Positions 1 to 6,371 of a DNA stretch of 9,144 bases are shown in pieces. The stretch spans positions 1 through 9,144 of the forward strand of contig JAJTHO010000143.1 of assembly GCA_021297975.1 (NCBI GenBank). Reading direction: 5' to 3'. A model generated the notes under the pieces. It saw only the letters and a program-made list of their open reading frames with translations, was not told the origin of the DNA and made no database searches. The translations under genes were made by a program, and so were the position numbers. Positions within the stretch are counted from its first letter, which is position 1. Each line of letters opens with the position of its first letter. The stretch comes from Alphaproteobacteria bacterium. GTDB lineage: Bacteria > Pseudomonadota > Alphaproteobacteria > JAJTHO01.

Positions 1-1
1 A

Positions 2-1390
2 ACGTTAGAGCGTTCGTTCGTAAGTGCAGAGCGCGTGAACGGCACGATTTTCGGTAAAGTTAAAGGCGGCCTGACGGTTGATCTCAGCGGCGTTGTGGCC
101 TTCCTGCCGAACAGCCAGGTTGATGTGCGCCCGATTAAAGATGTAACCGCGTTGATGAACGTGGTACAGCCGTTTCAGATTTTGAAACTCGATCGTAAAC
201 GCGGCAACATTGTTGTGTCGCGTCGTTCGATTCTGGAAGAAAGCCGTGCGGATGCGCGCGCTGATTTCGTTGCGAATCTGTCGGAAGGCCAGATTATCGA
301 AGGCACAGTGAAGAACCTCACCGATTACGGCGCGTTCGTTGATTTAGGCGGCGTTGATGGCCTGCTGCACGTGACCGATATTTCGTGGAAGCGTATTAAC
401 CATCCGTCTGAAGCCTTAACAATCGGTCAAAAAGTAACCGTTCAGGTCATTCGCTTTAACGCAGACACTAAGCGTATTTCGTTGGGCATGAAGCAGCTGG
501 CTACCGACCCATGGGAAGGCATTGCAGAGCGCGTTCCGGTTGGTACAGACATCACCGGGAAAGTCAGTAACATTGCCGATTATGGCGTGTTTGTTGATCT
601 GGGTGGCGGCCTCGAAGGTCTCGCACACATTACCGAACTCAGCTGGACAAAGAAAAACATCCACCCCAGCAAGATTCTCACCATTGGTCAGGAAGTTAAC
701 GTTCGCGTTCTTGAAATCGATAACGAAAAGCGCCGCATCAGCCTTGGTTTGAAACAGACTCAAGAGAATCCTTGGAGCCTGATTACCGCGCAATACCCGG
801 CAGGTACGGTGCTTGACGGTGAAGTGAAAGCGGTAACGGATGTGGGTATTTTTGTTTCCTTAGGCGGGGATGTGGATGCCTTGTTGCCAACATCAGAGCT
901 TGGCGGCGTGAAAGCCGACAGCTTTAACAAAGGCGACACTATCAAAGCCCGCGTTATCGAAGCCGATGCGGAAAAAGAAAAATTTGTTCTCTCCTTACGC
1001 GCCCTCCAAGGCGATCAGTTTATGGAAGCAGTGGGCACGACCAAAAAAGGTGATGTTGTTACCTGCACCGTGAAAAGCATTGAAACGGGCGGTATTAATG
1101 TAACCTTTGGCGATGGCTTGACTGGGTTTATCAAGCGCGGCGACCTGTCGCGTGACCGCAGCGAACAGCGTGCAGACCGTTTCGCTGTTGGCGAGAAAGT
1201 CGACGCGCAGATTATCAGCATTGATGCTGGTTCACGCAAAGTTACCCTGTCGGTGAAATCCCGCGAACTGGCCGAAGAAAAGCAAGCCATGAAAGAATTT
1301 GGCTCTGCGGATAGTGGTGCTAGCTTGGGTGATATTTTGGGGCCTGTGATGAAACAGGCTGCAAAACCTGCAAAAACCACAAAGAAGTAA
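2..1390 (+). CDS. rpsA: 30S ribosomal protein S1, 5' end cut by window edge
   Basis: S1 is the large RNA-binding protein of the small ribosomal subunit; it captures and unfolds mRNA leaders for initiation. The reading frame is open to the left edge, so the GTG at 35 is an internal valine and not the start. The 462 visible residues align with E. coli S1 from about residue 97, so roughly 100 residues (first OB repeat and part of the second) lie outside. Five S1/OB repeats can be followed: about residues 10-75, 90-160, 178-248, 265-333 and 350-418. Repeats 3 and 4 carry the classic signatures NLTDYGAFVDLGGVDGLLH and HPSKILTIGQ. Repeat 5 is shorter and more divergent. The C-terminal tail reads SGASLGDILG and then turns Lys/Ala-rich, a tail I associate with alphaproteobacterial S1. 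ihfB follows on the same strand, as in many proteobacteria. Family identification is certain; only the N-terminus is unseen. Confidence 0.97.
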   Translation, partial: TLERSFVSAERVNGTIFGKVKGGLTVDLSGVVAFLPNSQVDVRPIKDVTALMNVVQPFQILKLDRKRGNIVVSRRSILEESRADARADFVANLSEGQIIEGTVKNLTDYGAFVDLGGVDGLLHVTDISWKRINHPSEALTIGQKVTVQVIRFNADTKRISLGMKQLATDPWEGIAERVPVGTDITGKVSNIADYGVFVDLGGGLEGLAHITELSWTKKNIHPSKILTIGQEVNVRVLEIDNEKRRISLGLKQTQENPWSLITAQYPAGTVLDGEVKAVTDVGIFVSLGGDVDALLPTSELGGVKADSFNKGDTIKARVIEADAEKEKFVLSLRALQGDQFMEAVGTTKKGDVVTCTVKSIETGGINVTFGDGLTGFIKRGDLSRDRSEQRADRFAVGEKVDAQIISIDAGSRKVTLSVKSRELAEEKQAMKEFGSADSGASLGDILGPVMKQAAKPAKTTKK

Positions 1391-1400
1391 ATATATTAAT

Positions 1401-1444
1401 AGGTGAATCAAGGGTGTAGACCTAAGATTCAACTGTTATCACCT
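1401..1444 (+). promoter_or_regulatory. Inverted-repeat RNA structure in the rpsA-ihfB gap
   Basis: The 118-base gap between rpsA and ihfB holds nested inverted repeats. The inner hairpin (1404-1431) is symmetric: TGAATC pairs with GATTCA, then an AA/AA internal loop, then GGGT pairs with ACCT (one G-U pair) around a four-base loop GTAG. An outer repeat AGGTGA (1401-1406) / TCACCT (1439-1444) uses the same GA as the inner stem, so the complete forms of the two stems compete. A run of six T lies at 1459-1464, 14 bases beyond the outer stem, too far for a standard intrinsic terminator. It may stabilise the 3' end of rpsA mRNA, attenuate read-through into ihfB, or be a leader element of ihfB. 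I see no convincing -35/-10 promoter in the gap. The structure is seen; its function is inferred. Confidence 0.5.
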
Positions 1445-1493
1445 GTATCCGTGTGCTATTTTTTAAGGCAGTACCCGGAATTAAGAATTGCGC

Positions 1494-1501
1494 TAAGGAG
1501 G
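1494..1501 (+). promoter_or_regulatory. Perfect Shine-Dalgarno sequence of ihfB
   Basis: TAAGGAGG is a full eight-base match to the anti-Shine-Dalgarno end of 16S rRNA and stands 7 bases before the ATG at 1509. It fixes the ihfB start. None of the four downstream genes in the run has a comparable site, so ihfB is probably translated far more strongly than they are. Confidence 0.9.
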
Positions 1502-1508
1502 CATTATC

Positions 1509-1814
1509 ATGACAAAATCAGAACTCGTACAAATTTTAGCCCTGCAATACCCCGATCTTAGCCTTAAGACGCTTGATGAGACTGTGGATGCGATTCTCGA
1601 TGAAATATCTGGCGCGTTGCTGTCTGGCAAGCGTGTGGAACTGCGCGGCTTTGGAACATTCTCTGTCCGCAAGCGTGATGCACGGATTGGCCGCAACCCA
1701 CGCACCGGCGCGGAAGTAAAAGTACAAGCGAAAGCAGTGCCTTTCTTCAAGCCGGGTAAGCAGCTCCGTGACCGCTTGAACGCCAGTGTTGCCCAGCACC
1801 GGCTTGCTGCTTGA
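1509..1814 (+). CDS. ihfB: Integration host factor subunit beta
   Basis: IHF beta pairs with IHF alpha to form a sequence-specific DNA-bending protein of the nucleoid, used in transcription control, replication and recombination. The 101-residue product aligns without gaps to E. coli IhfB (94 residues) from MTKSEL onward, with a slightly longer C-terminal tail ([11 protein letters not shown]). The bacterial DNA-binding signature is present: RGFGTF at 46-51, the beta-arm GRNPRTG at 61-67 with the intercalating Pro64, and [11 protein letters not shown] at 81-91. Arg42, Glu44 and Arg46, which set sequence specificity in E. coli IHF beta, are all kept; together with the location behind rpsA this favours IHF beta over HU. 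The start is fixed by a perfect Shine-Dalgarno sequence. The TGA stop overlaps the proposed TTG start of the next gene, suggesting a shared transcript and translational coupling. Confidence 0.95.
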   Translation: MTKSELVQILALQYPDLSLKTLDETVDAILDEISGALLSGKRVELRGFGTFSVRKRDARIGRNPRTGAEVKVQAKAVPFFKPGKQLRDRLNASVAQHRLAA

Positions 1815-3142
1815 GCCTTTCCGGCGGATTTGACTTAACGACACTCGCCCACTGGCCTGTGCCGGTGTGGTCTAAGGGCGGTGTTGTCGGCAATGTTGCT
1901 ATCGATAAATGTCAGTATGTCTTCGCGGACATGAAAGGCGCTGTTGTAGCGCTTGATTTGACCGGCAATGAGTTATCTCTACTGCACAGCCTCAAAGATA
2001 GCGTTAGCGCCGATACGGTTGTTTTTGATAATACAGCCTGCTTTGTTAGCCATGCAGGAGACGCTGCGAGAATTAAATTTTCAGACGCCGCTTTGCCGCA
2101 GGTGATTCTGGACTCTGCATTACCAACCAAATCTCGCGCAGCAGTGCAAACACACACCCATCAGGGGCGCGCTATTTTTCAGCTTACGGCTGCTGATGGA
2201 ACGCTATATTTTCGCTATGTTGATGATGGAGCGGTTTGCCCGGTAAATATTGCAATATCCAGTGCACCTAAAAACTTTTCATACGGTGTGGTGGCGTCGC
2301 CACTATTTTTTACGCACAAGAATAACGATTACTTATTTTATGTCGATAGAGCCGAGCGGGCGCTCTGTGCTTCACTAACAGAGAATAGCGTTGTGTGGTC
2401 GATGCCGCTCCCTTATGGCGTTGATAGTGATCCGGTGTTTGATACCGCCTCTGGCACGGTATTATTTAGTTCGGGCGAGAGCCTCCTTGGTGGTATATCC
2501 GGGAATCTTTATGCTTATGATGCTGCAACGGCAACGTTGCGCTGGGAAGTGCCGCTTGGCGGCGGCGCGGACGCTTCGCCCGCTCTGGTAACATGGCAGG
2601 GAATCCCTGCCGTTGCCACGGCAACACTTAAAAATGCATCGGTTATAATAGTAAGCCTTGCGGATGGGCGCATACTCTATGAATACGGGCTTCCAGAAAC
2701 GGGCGGTTGCAGGCATAGCGGCGGTGCATGTGTTCCAGTCGGTTACAGCGGCTATCACACCCAAACAACAGTCTGTAAAATATACGCTCAGCCTATTGCG
2801 TGTGTGCGCGCGGACGGCTCTTCGGCCGTGCTTGTGTTTTCCCACAATGGAAATGCCTATTGGATGACTCCAGATCAGGAGGCCGTTATTCTTCCTCTTG
2901 GCGGCTCAGTAAGAGCAAGTGCGGCAATGCTTTCCGATACTGCACTTGTTATTCATGCGGGCAGTACGATAGCACGCCTCACCCTTCCTGAGGGTTGGCG
3001 CATTGTTGCGCAGCCAACACAAAAAATTGACTTTCCAACAACACAAATTAAATGGCGATTTGCCGCAGAAAATAATCACTTGCGTTTTAAACGATTGCGC
3101 AGAAAGTTTCGTCGTCGTTTTCTTAGTGATAGAGATAGCTAA
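1811..3142 (+). CDS. PQQ-like beta-propeller protein of unknown function
   Basis: I do not recognise a named family. The 443-residue product shows repeated blade motifs of the PQQ/quinoprotein-like propeller type: [13 protein letters not shown] (43-55), a blade ending [20 protein letters not shown] (191-210), [20 protein letters not shown] (231-250) followed by [24 protein letters not shown] (277-294) and [18 protein letters not shown] (349-365). Six or seven blades are plausible. No signal peptide, lipobox or membrane segment is visible, so it should be cytoplasmic, unlike BamB or PQQ dehydrogenases. The tail at about 425-437 is very basic ([13 protein letters not shown]), perhaps for nucleic acid or anionic membrane contact (inference). 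Start: TTG at 1811 overlaps the ihfB TGA (TTGA). The frame has a stop at 1769 and no ATG or GTG before 1811; the next candidates, GTG at 1859 and 1865 and ATG at 1931, would cut into the first blade. There is no Shine-Dalgarno sequence, consistent with coupling to ihfB. The DUF1365 gene follows after 3 bases. Confidence 0.75.
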   Translation: MSLSGGFDLTTLAHWPVPVWSKGGVVGNVAIDKCQYVFADMKGAVVALDLTGNELSLLHSLKDSVSADTVVFDNTACFVSHAGDAARIKFSDAALPQVILDSALPTKSRAAVQTHTHQGRAIFQLTAADGTLYFRYVDDGAVCPVNIAISSAPKNFSYGVVASPLFFTHKNNDYLFYVDRAERALCASLTENSVVWSMPLPYGVDSDPVFDTASGTVLFSSGESLLGGISGNLYAYDAATATLRWEVPLGGGADASPALVTWQGIPAVATATLKNASVIIVSLADGRILYEYGLPETGGCRHSGGACVPVGYSGYHTQTTVCKIYAQPIACVRADGSSAVLVFSHNGNAYWMTPDQEAVILPLGGSVRASAAMLSDTALVIHAGSTIARLTLPEGWRIVAQPTQKIDFPTTQIKWRFAAENNHLRFKRLRRKFRRRFLSDRDS

Positions 3143-3145
3143 GCA

Positions 3146-3862
3146 ATGGTGCTGCCCGCCCCGTGTTTGTATCGCGGTATTCTTATGCATAAGCGCGTCC
3201 AGCCGATTGTGCATCGGTTTCAATACCGCGTTGCCTCGCTGTTTATTCGCCTTGATAACACAAAGCAACTTCCTTGGCCGCTCAGCATTGGCGCGCAAAC
3301 TCATGGTGCACGGGGCGGCTTACCCTTGATGCCCTGGTTGGAAGAGCAGGCAATAAATGCAGGTATTAACGAGCCGCTAGTATACTATATCCATTGTTTT
3401 CCTCACCTTTTTGGCATGGGATTTGATCCTTTGAGTGTCTATTTTGGCTATGATGCTCAGAAACATGAATTACGCTTTATCCTCTATGAGGTAAAAAATC
3501 GTGAAGGCGGCCAGCATTGTTATCCCGTTGTGCTGGAGAACCCGGAAACAACGCATAAACATAGTGCCGATAAGGTGTTTTACGTTTCCCCTTTCTTGGA
3601 AATGGATTGCAGCTATTTTTTTCGTACCGAATCGCCGGGGGAGACCTTTAGCCTTTTCATTCGTCAGCAACGCGGCGGAAAGGATATTTTTTTTGCAACA
3701 CATAATGCCTATCGCAGCCCACTATCGCGCTGGGCACTTTTGCGTCTCTTACCCTCTATTTTAGTGCAACCCATTAAAATAGTAGGGTTAATATACGGCC
3801 ATGCACTTTATCTTCGTTTGCGGGGCTTGATGTATTTAAAACCACCACTAGCCAAGTTATAA
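3146..3862 (+). CDS. DUF1365 family protein (lipid-module partner)
   Basis: DUF1365 proteins have no firmly established activity but are repeatedly encoded beside CFA-synthase-like methyltransferases, so a role in fatty-acyl modification is inferred. The 238-residue length is close to family size. Family landmarks appear in order: CLYRGILMHKRVQPIVHRF near the N-terminus (7-25), FDPLSVYF (93-100; usual form FNPLSVYYC), EVKNREGGQHCY (115-126), VFYVSPFLEMDCSYFF (144-159) and the C-terminal amphipathic stretch IKIVGLIYGHALYLRLRG (210-227). The ATG at 3146 places YRG..MH at the position expected for the family, which supports this start; a second ATG at residue 14 would remove conserved sequence. 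There is no good ribosome binding site, and only 3 bases separate it from the propeller gene. The FNPLS-to-FDPLS change and the lost cysteine are mild departures from the consensus I remember. Confidence 0.88.
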   Translation: MVLPAPCLYRGILMHKRVQPIVHRFQYRVASLFIRLDNTKQLPWPLSIGAQTHGARGGLPLMPWLEEQAINAGINEPLVYYIHCFPHLFGMGFDPLSVYFGYDAQKHELRFILYEVKNREGGQHCYPVVLENPETTHKHSADKVFYVSPFLEMDCSYFFRTESPGETFSLFIRQQRGGKDIFFATHNAYRSPLSRWALLRLLPSILVQPIKIVGLIYGHALYLRLRGLMYLKPPLAKL

Positions 3863-3886
3863 AACGCTGCTACATAAGACGATGTT

Positions 3887-5098
3887 ATGAAGATTACCCC
3901 GCCTATAGAAGCTCTGAGTTTATCATTGCGTGAAAAAATGCTGATACGCATCCTGCGTCAGGCTGTTTCAGGGGTTCTAAATCTGCGTCTGCCTAACGGC
4001 CAAGCAATCCGTATTGATGCTGAAAAGCCGGGTATGGAGGCCTATCTCACGCTTGCTAACGATAAAATGCCGCATAAGGTTTCTGACAGGGGCACTATTG
4101 GCTTTGCCGAAAGCTATATGGATGGTGATTGGAGCACGGGGGATCTCACCAAAGTTATTTATTTCATGCTAACCAATATGGACGCTATTGAAAGCAGTAT
4201 TCGCGGCCATTGGTGGATGCGCTTATTGCAGTTTTTGCAGTTTAAATTGCACCGGAACTCTAAAAGCGGTGCAAAGCGCAATATTCATGCACACTACGAT
4301 CTAGGAAACGCGTTTTATAAATCATGGCTTGATGAAAGCATGACGTATTCCAGCGGCCTTTATCTTCATGAAGACGATAACTTAGAACGCTCACAATACA
4401 ATAAATACCGCCGTATTCTGGATAAGATTAAACCAGAAGCTGGGCAGAGTGTTTTGGAAATCGGCTGCGGCTGGGGCGGCTTTGCGGAGTTGCTTATCAC
4501 AGAAACTCCGGCGCATTACACTGGTGTTACGATTTCTGAGGAACAGTATCGCTTTGCCCGCGAACGCCTAGCGAATCTGCGCTATCATGATGGGCAAAAG
4601 GCTCATGTTCTGGCACAAGATTACCGCGATATACAGGGACGCTTTGACCACATTGTTTCTATTGAAATGTTTGAAGCAGTAGGACAGGAATACTGGGATA
4701 CCTATTTCGCGCAAATAAAAGCGCTGTTAAAACCTGGCGGTAAAGCCGTTATTCAAACCATCAGCATCATTGAGCGTTTGTTTGAATCGTATGCTAACGA
4801 AAGTGACTTTATCCGCCATTACATATTTCCCGGCGGTATGTTGCCGAGCATTGAACGCCTAGAAAAAGTTTTGGCGCGGCAGCATCTCAAGATAACAGAG
4901 AATTTTACTTTCGGGAAAGATTACGCCCGCACGCTCCGCGCTTGGAGTGAACGTTTTGATACCGCTTGGCCGGTTATTAAAAGCGATCATTTTGATGAAC
5001 GATTCCGCAAGATGTGGCAGTATTATCTTTGCTGCTGCGAAGCCGCCTTTTTATCCGAACGCATAAACGTTCATCATTTGACCATCGAACATGTTTAA
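3887..5098 (+). CDS. cfa: Cyclopropane-fatty-acyl-phospholipid synthase-like SAM methyltransferase
   Basis: Enzymes of this family add a SAM-derived methylene or methyl group to the double bond of unsaturated acyl chains in membrane phospholipids. The 403-residue product has an N-terminal lipid-binding region (GTIGFAESYMDGDW at 69-82), HYDLGNAFYKSWLD (136-149), the SAM-binding loop VLEIGCGWGG (189-198), QDYRDI (244-249), IEMFEAVG (259-266), the signature FIRHYIFPGGMLPS (308-321), DYARTLRAWSERF (345-357) and a C-terminal YYLCCCEAAF region. Against E. coli Cfa the bicarbonate ligand Glu239 is kept (Glu263), but Cys139 is Ser156 and His266 is Gln290. This is typical of a CFA-like subgroup, and the product could be a methyl or methylene fatty acid instead of a cyclopropane. 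The start ATG follows DUF1365 by 24 bases; ATG-TTA-TGA just before it overlaps the start. The end overlaps the transporter by 8 bases. The family is certain, the exact product is not. Confidence 0.92.
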   Translation: MKITPPIEALSLSLREKMLIRILRQAVSGVLNLRLPNGQAIRIDAEKPGMEAYLTLANDKMPHKVSDRGTIGFAESYMDGDWSTGDLTKVIYFMLTNMDAIESSIRGHWWMRLLQFLQFKLHRNSKSGAKRNIHAHYDLGNAFYKSWLDESMTYSSGLYLHEDDNLERSQYNKYRRILDKIKPEAGQSVLEIGCGWGGFAELLITETPAHYTGVTISEEQYRFARERLANLRYHDGQKAHVLAQDYRDIQGRFDHIVSIEMFEAVGQEYWDTYFAQIKALLKPGGKAVIQTISIIERLFESYANESDFIRHYIFPGGMLPSIERLEKVLARQHLKITENFTFGKDYARTLRAWSERFDTAWPVIKSDHFDERFRKMWQYYLCCCEAAFLSERINVHHLTIEHV

Positions 5099-6371
5099 GC
5101 CAGGAACCCGTTGCTCTAAGGGGCAAATTTTTAGCTATAGCGGCTTGTCTATTCCCTTAGCGATGCTAGGCTTGCCGGCGTTTATTTATCTCTCACCTTT
5201 TTACGCGGAAACGGTTGGCTTATCCTTAAGCACGCTTGGTCTTATTCTTCTTCTTTCAAGACTTTGGGACATGATTAATGACCCATTGATTGGTTTTCTG
5301 AGTGATAAAAGCGGGCAGCGCTTGCCGTGGATTTTATGGGGAACACCGCTGCTGCTTTTAGGGACATGGTGCGTTTTTACCGCGCCGTTTGGTGCTTCGC
5401 CCGGTTGGTTGCTTTTCTGGCTGTTCGTTTTTTATCTCGGCTGGACATGTGTCAGTGTTCCTTACGCCGCGATGGTTGCGGATACCATCCCGGATACCAA
5501 TGAACGCACTAGGCTGATAACATGGCGCGAGAGCTTTGGCGTTGTGGGGCTGGTGGCGGCGCTGGTTGTGCCCAATGTTTTGCCGCGCGCTGATGGTGTA
5601 AGCGCGCCGGAGCACGCGCTTGGAATATTGAGTGTCCTTTTACTTATACTGACACCGCCGCTCGTGTTGTTCTTTTGGCGTGTTTGGCGGAAAGTTGTTA
5701 CACCGAAGAAAAGCGCTGCAACAGATTTACTGAAGGCTTGGCGCGCTATTTTAAAGGATGTAACATTTAGGCGGCTCCTAGGCGCCTACACGGTTAACGC
5801 GCTCGCAAATGCTTTACCCGGATTGCTGTTTTTCTTTTTCGCTGGGGATCGCTTGGGCTTATCCGATGATACAGCGAATATATTCTTACTGTTATACTTC
5901 GTGGCCGCAGCTATGGGAATGCCCATCTGGCTTCGGCTAAGCAAGCGCTATCCAAAGCAGACCGTCTGGCGCTGGGCAATGCTGTTAACCTGCGCAATTT
6001 TTGTAGCAGCAGTATTATTGCCTTATGGCGCTGCAACGGGCTTTATGCTGGTGTGTATCGGCACGGGGTTATGCTTAGGCGCGGATGTTGTGTTACCTGC
6101 AAGCTTGCAAACAGATTTGATTCAGAAAGCAGCGGCAGAGCAAAACGGCGTGTCCGCTGCGGGTGCGTATGTGGGCTTGTGGGGTATTGCAACGAAACTA
6201 GCCATTGCCGGGGGAAGCATTATTTATCCCGTGTTGGAACTCGCAGGGTATGACCCGAAAGCAGCGGAACACAGCGCGGATGCATTGCTGGCATTAGGGA
6301 TTAGCTATGCCGTTGTGCCGATTGTGCTTAAGTTAATCGCCATCTATTGGATGAGCCGCATTAAGCTTTAG
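5091..6371 (+). CDS. MFS transporter, GPH (MelB-like sodium:glycoside symporter) type
   Basis: This is a 426-residue inner-membrane protein with about 12 hydrophobic segments (near 15-38, 44-62, 80-98, 105-127, 147-165, 176-198, 228-250, 262-280, 293-311, 315-335, 357-380 and 397-420) and cytoplasmic-type basic loops such as WRVWRKVVTPKK (196-207). GPH hallmarks are RLWDMINDPLIGFLSD (57-72), SVPYAAMVADTIPDTNERTR (122-141) and GLCLGADVVLPASLQTDLI (326-344). GPH relatives sit beside cfa-like genes in many alphaproteobacteria, so the cargo may be linked to lipid modification and not a sugar; this is inference. The loop after LSD is short (KSGQRLPW, residues 73-80), lacking about four residues of the usual basic R-x-G-R-R-RPW loop. 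The start ATG overlaps the last 8 bases of the cfa gene, so translation is probably coupled. The stop codon overlaps the 3' end of the opposing nadA by 11 bases. Confidence 0.87.
   Translation: MFKPGTRCSKGQIFSYSGLSIPLAMLGLPAFIYLSPFYAETVGLSLSTLGLILLLSRLWDMINDPLIGFLSDKSGQRLPWILWGTPLLLLGTWCVFTAPFGASPGWLLFWLFVFYLGWTCVSVPYAAMVADTIPDTNERTRLITWRESFGVVGLVAALVVPNVLPRADGVSAPEHALGILSVLLLILTPPLVLFFWRVWRKVVTPKKSAATDLLKAWRAILKDVTFRRLLGAYTVNALANALPGLLFFFFAGDRLGLSDDTANIFLLLYFVAAAMGMPIWLRLSKRYPKQTVWRWAMLLTCAIFVAAVLLPYGAATGFMLVCIGTGLCLGADVVLPASLQTDLIQKAAAEQNGVSAAGAYVGLWGIATKLAIAGGSIIYPVLELAGYDPKAAEHSADALLALGISYAVVPIVLKLIAIYWMSRIKL

Noticed and set aside
35..37. GTG at 35 as the start of rpsA
   Set aside because: The frame is open upstream and TLERSFVSAER matches S1 sequence before this codon, so it is an internal valine.
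416..793. 125-codon open frame on the - strand inside rpsA
   Set aside because: Antisense to unmistakable S1 repeats, no family resemblance, no ribosome binding site; a coding shadow.
1404..1464. Intrinsic terminator of rpsA from the hairpin plus T6
   Set aside because: The T-run begins 28 bases after the inner stem and 14 after the outer repeat; an intrinsic terminator needs it directly adjacent.
1391..1508. Promoter for ihfB in the gap after rpsA
   Set aside because: TATATT at 1392-1397 resembles a -10 box, but no matching -35 hexamer stands 16-18 bases upstream; other AT-rich stretches fail likewise.
3003..3329. 108-codon + strand frame bridging the propeller and DUF1365 genes
   Set aside because: Overlaps the end of the propeller gene and the conserved start of DUF1365 in another frame, with no recognisable motifs. 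I also considered a frameshift joining the genes, but each has its own sensible ends.
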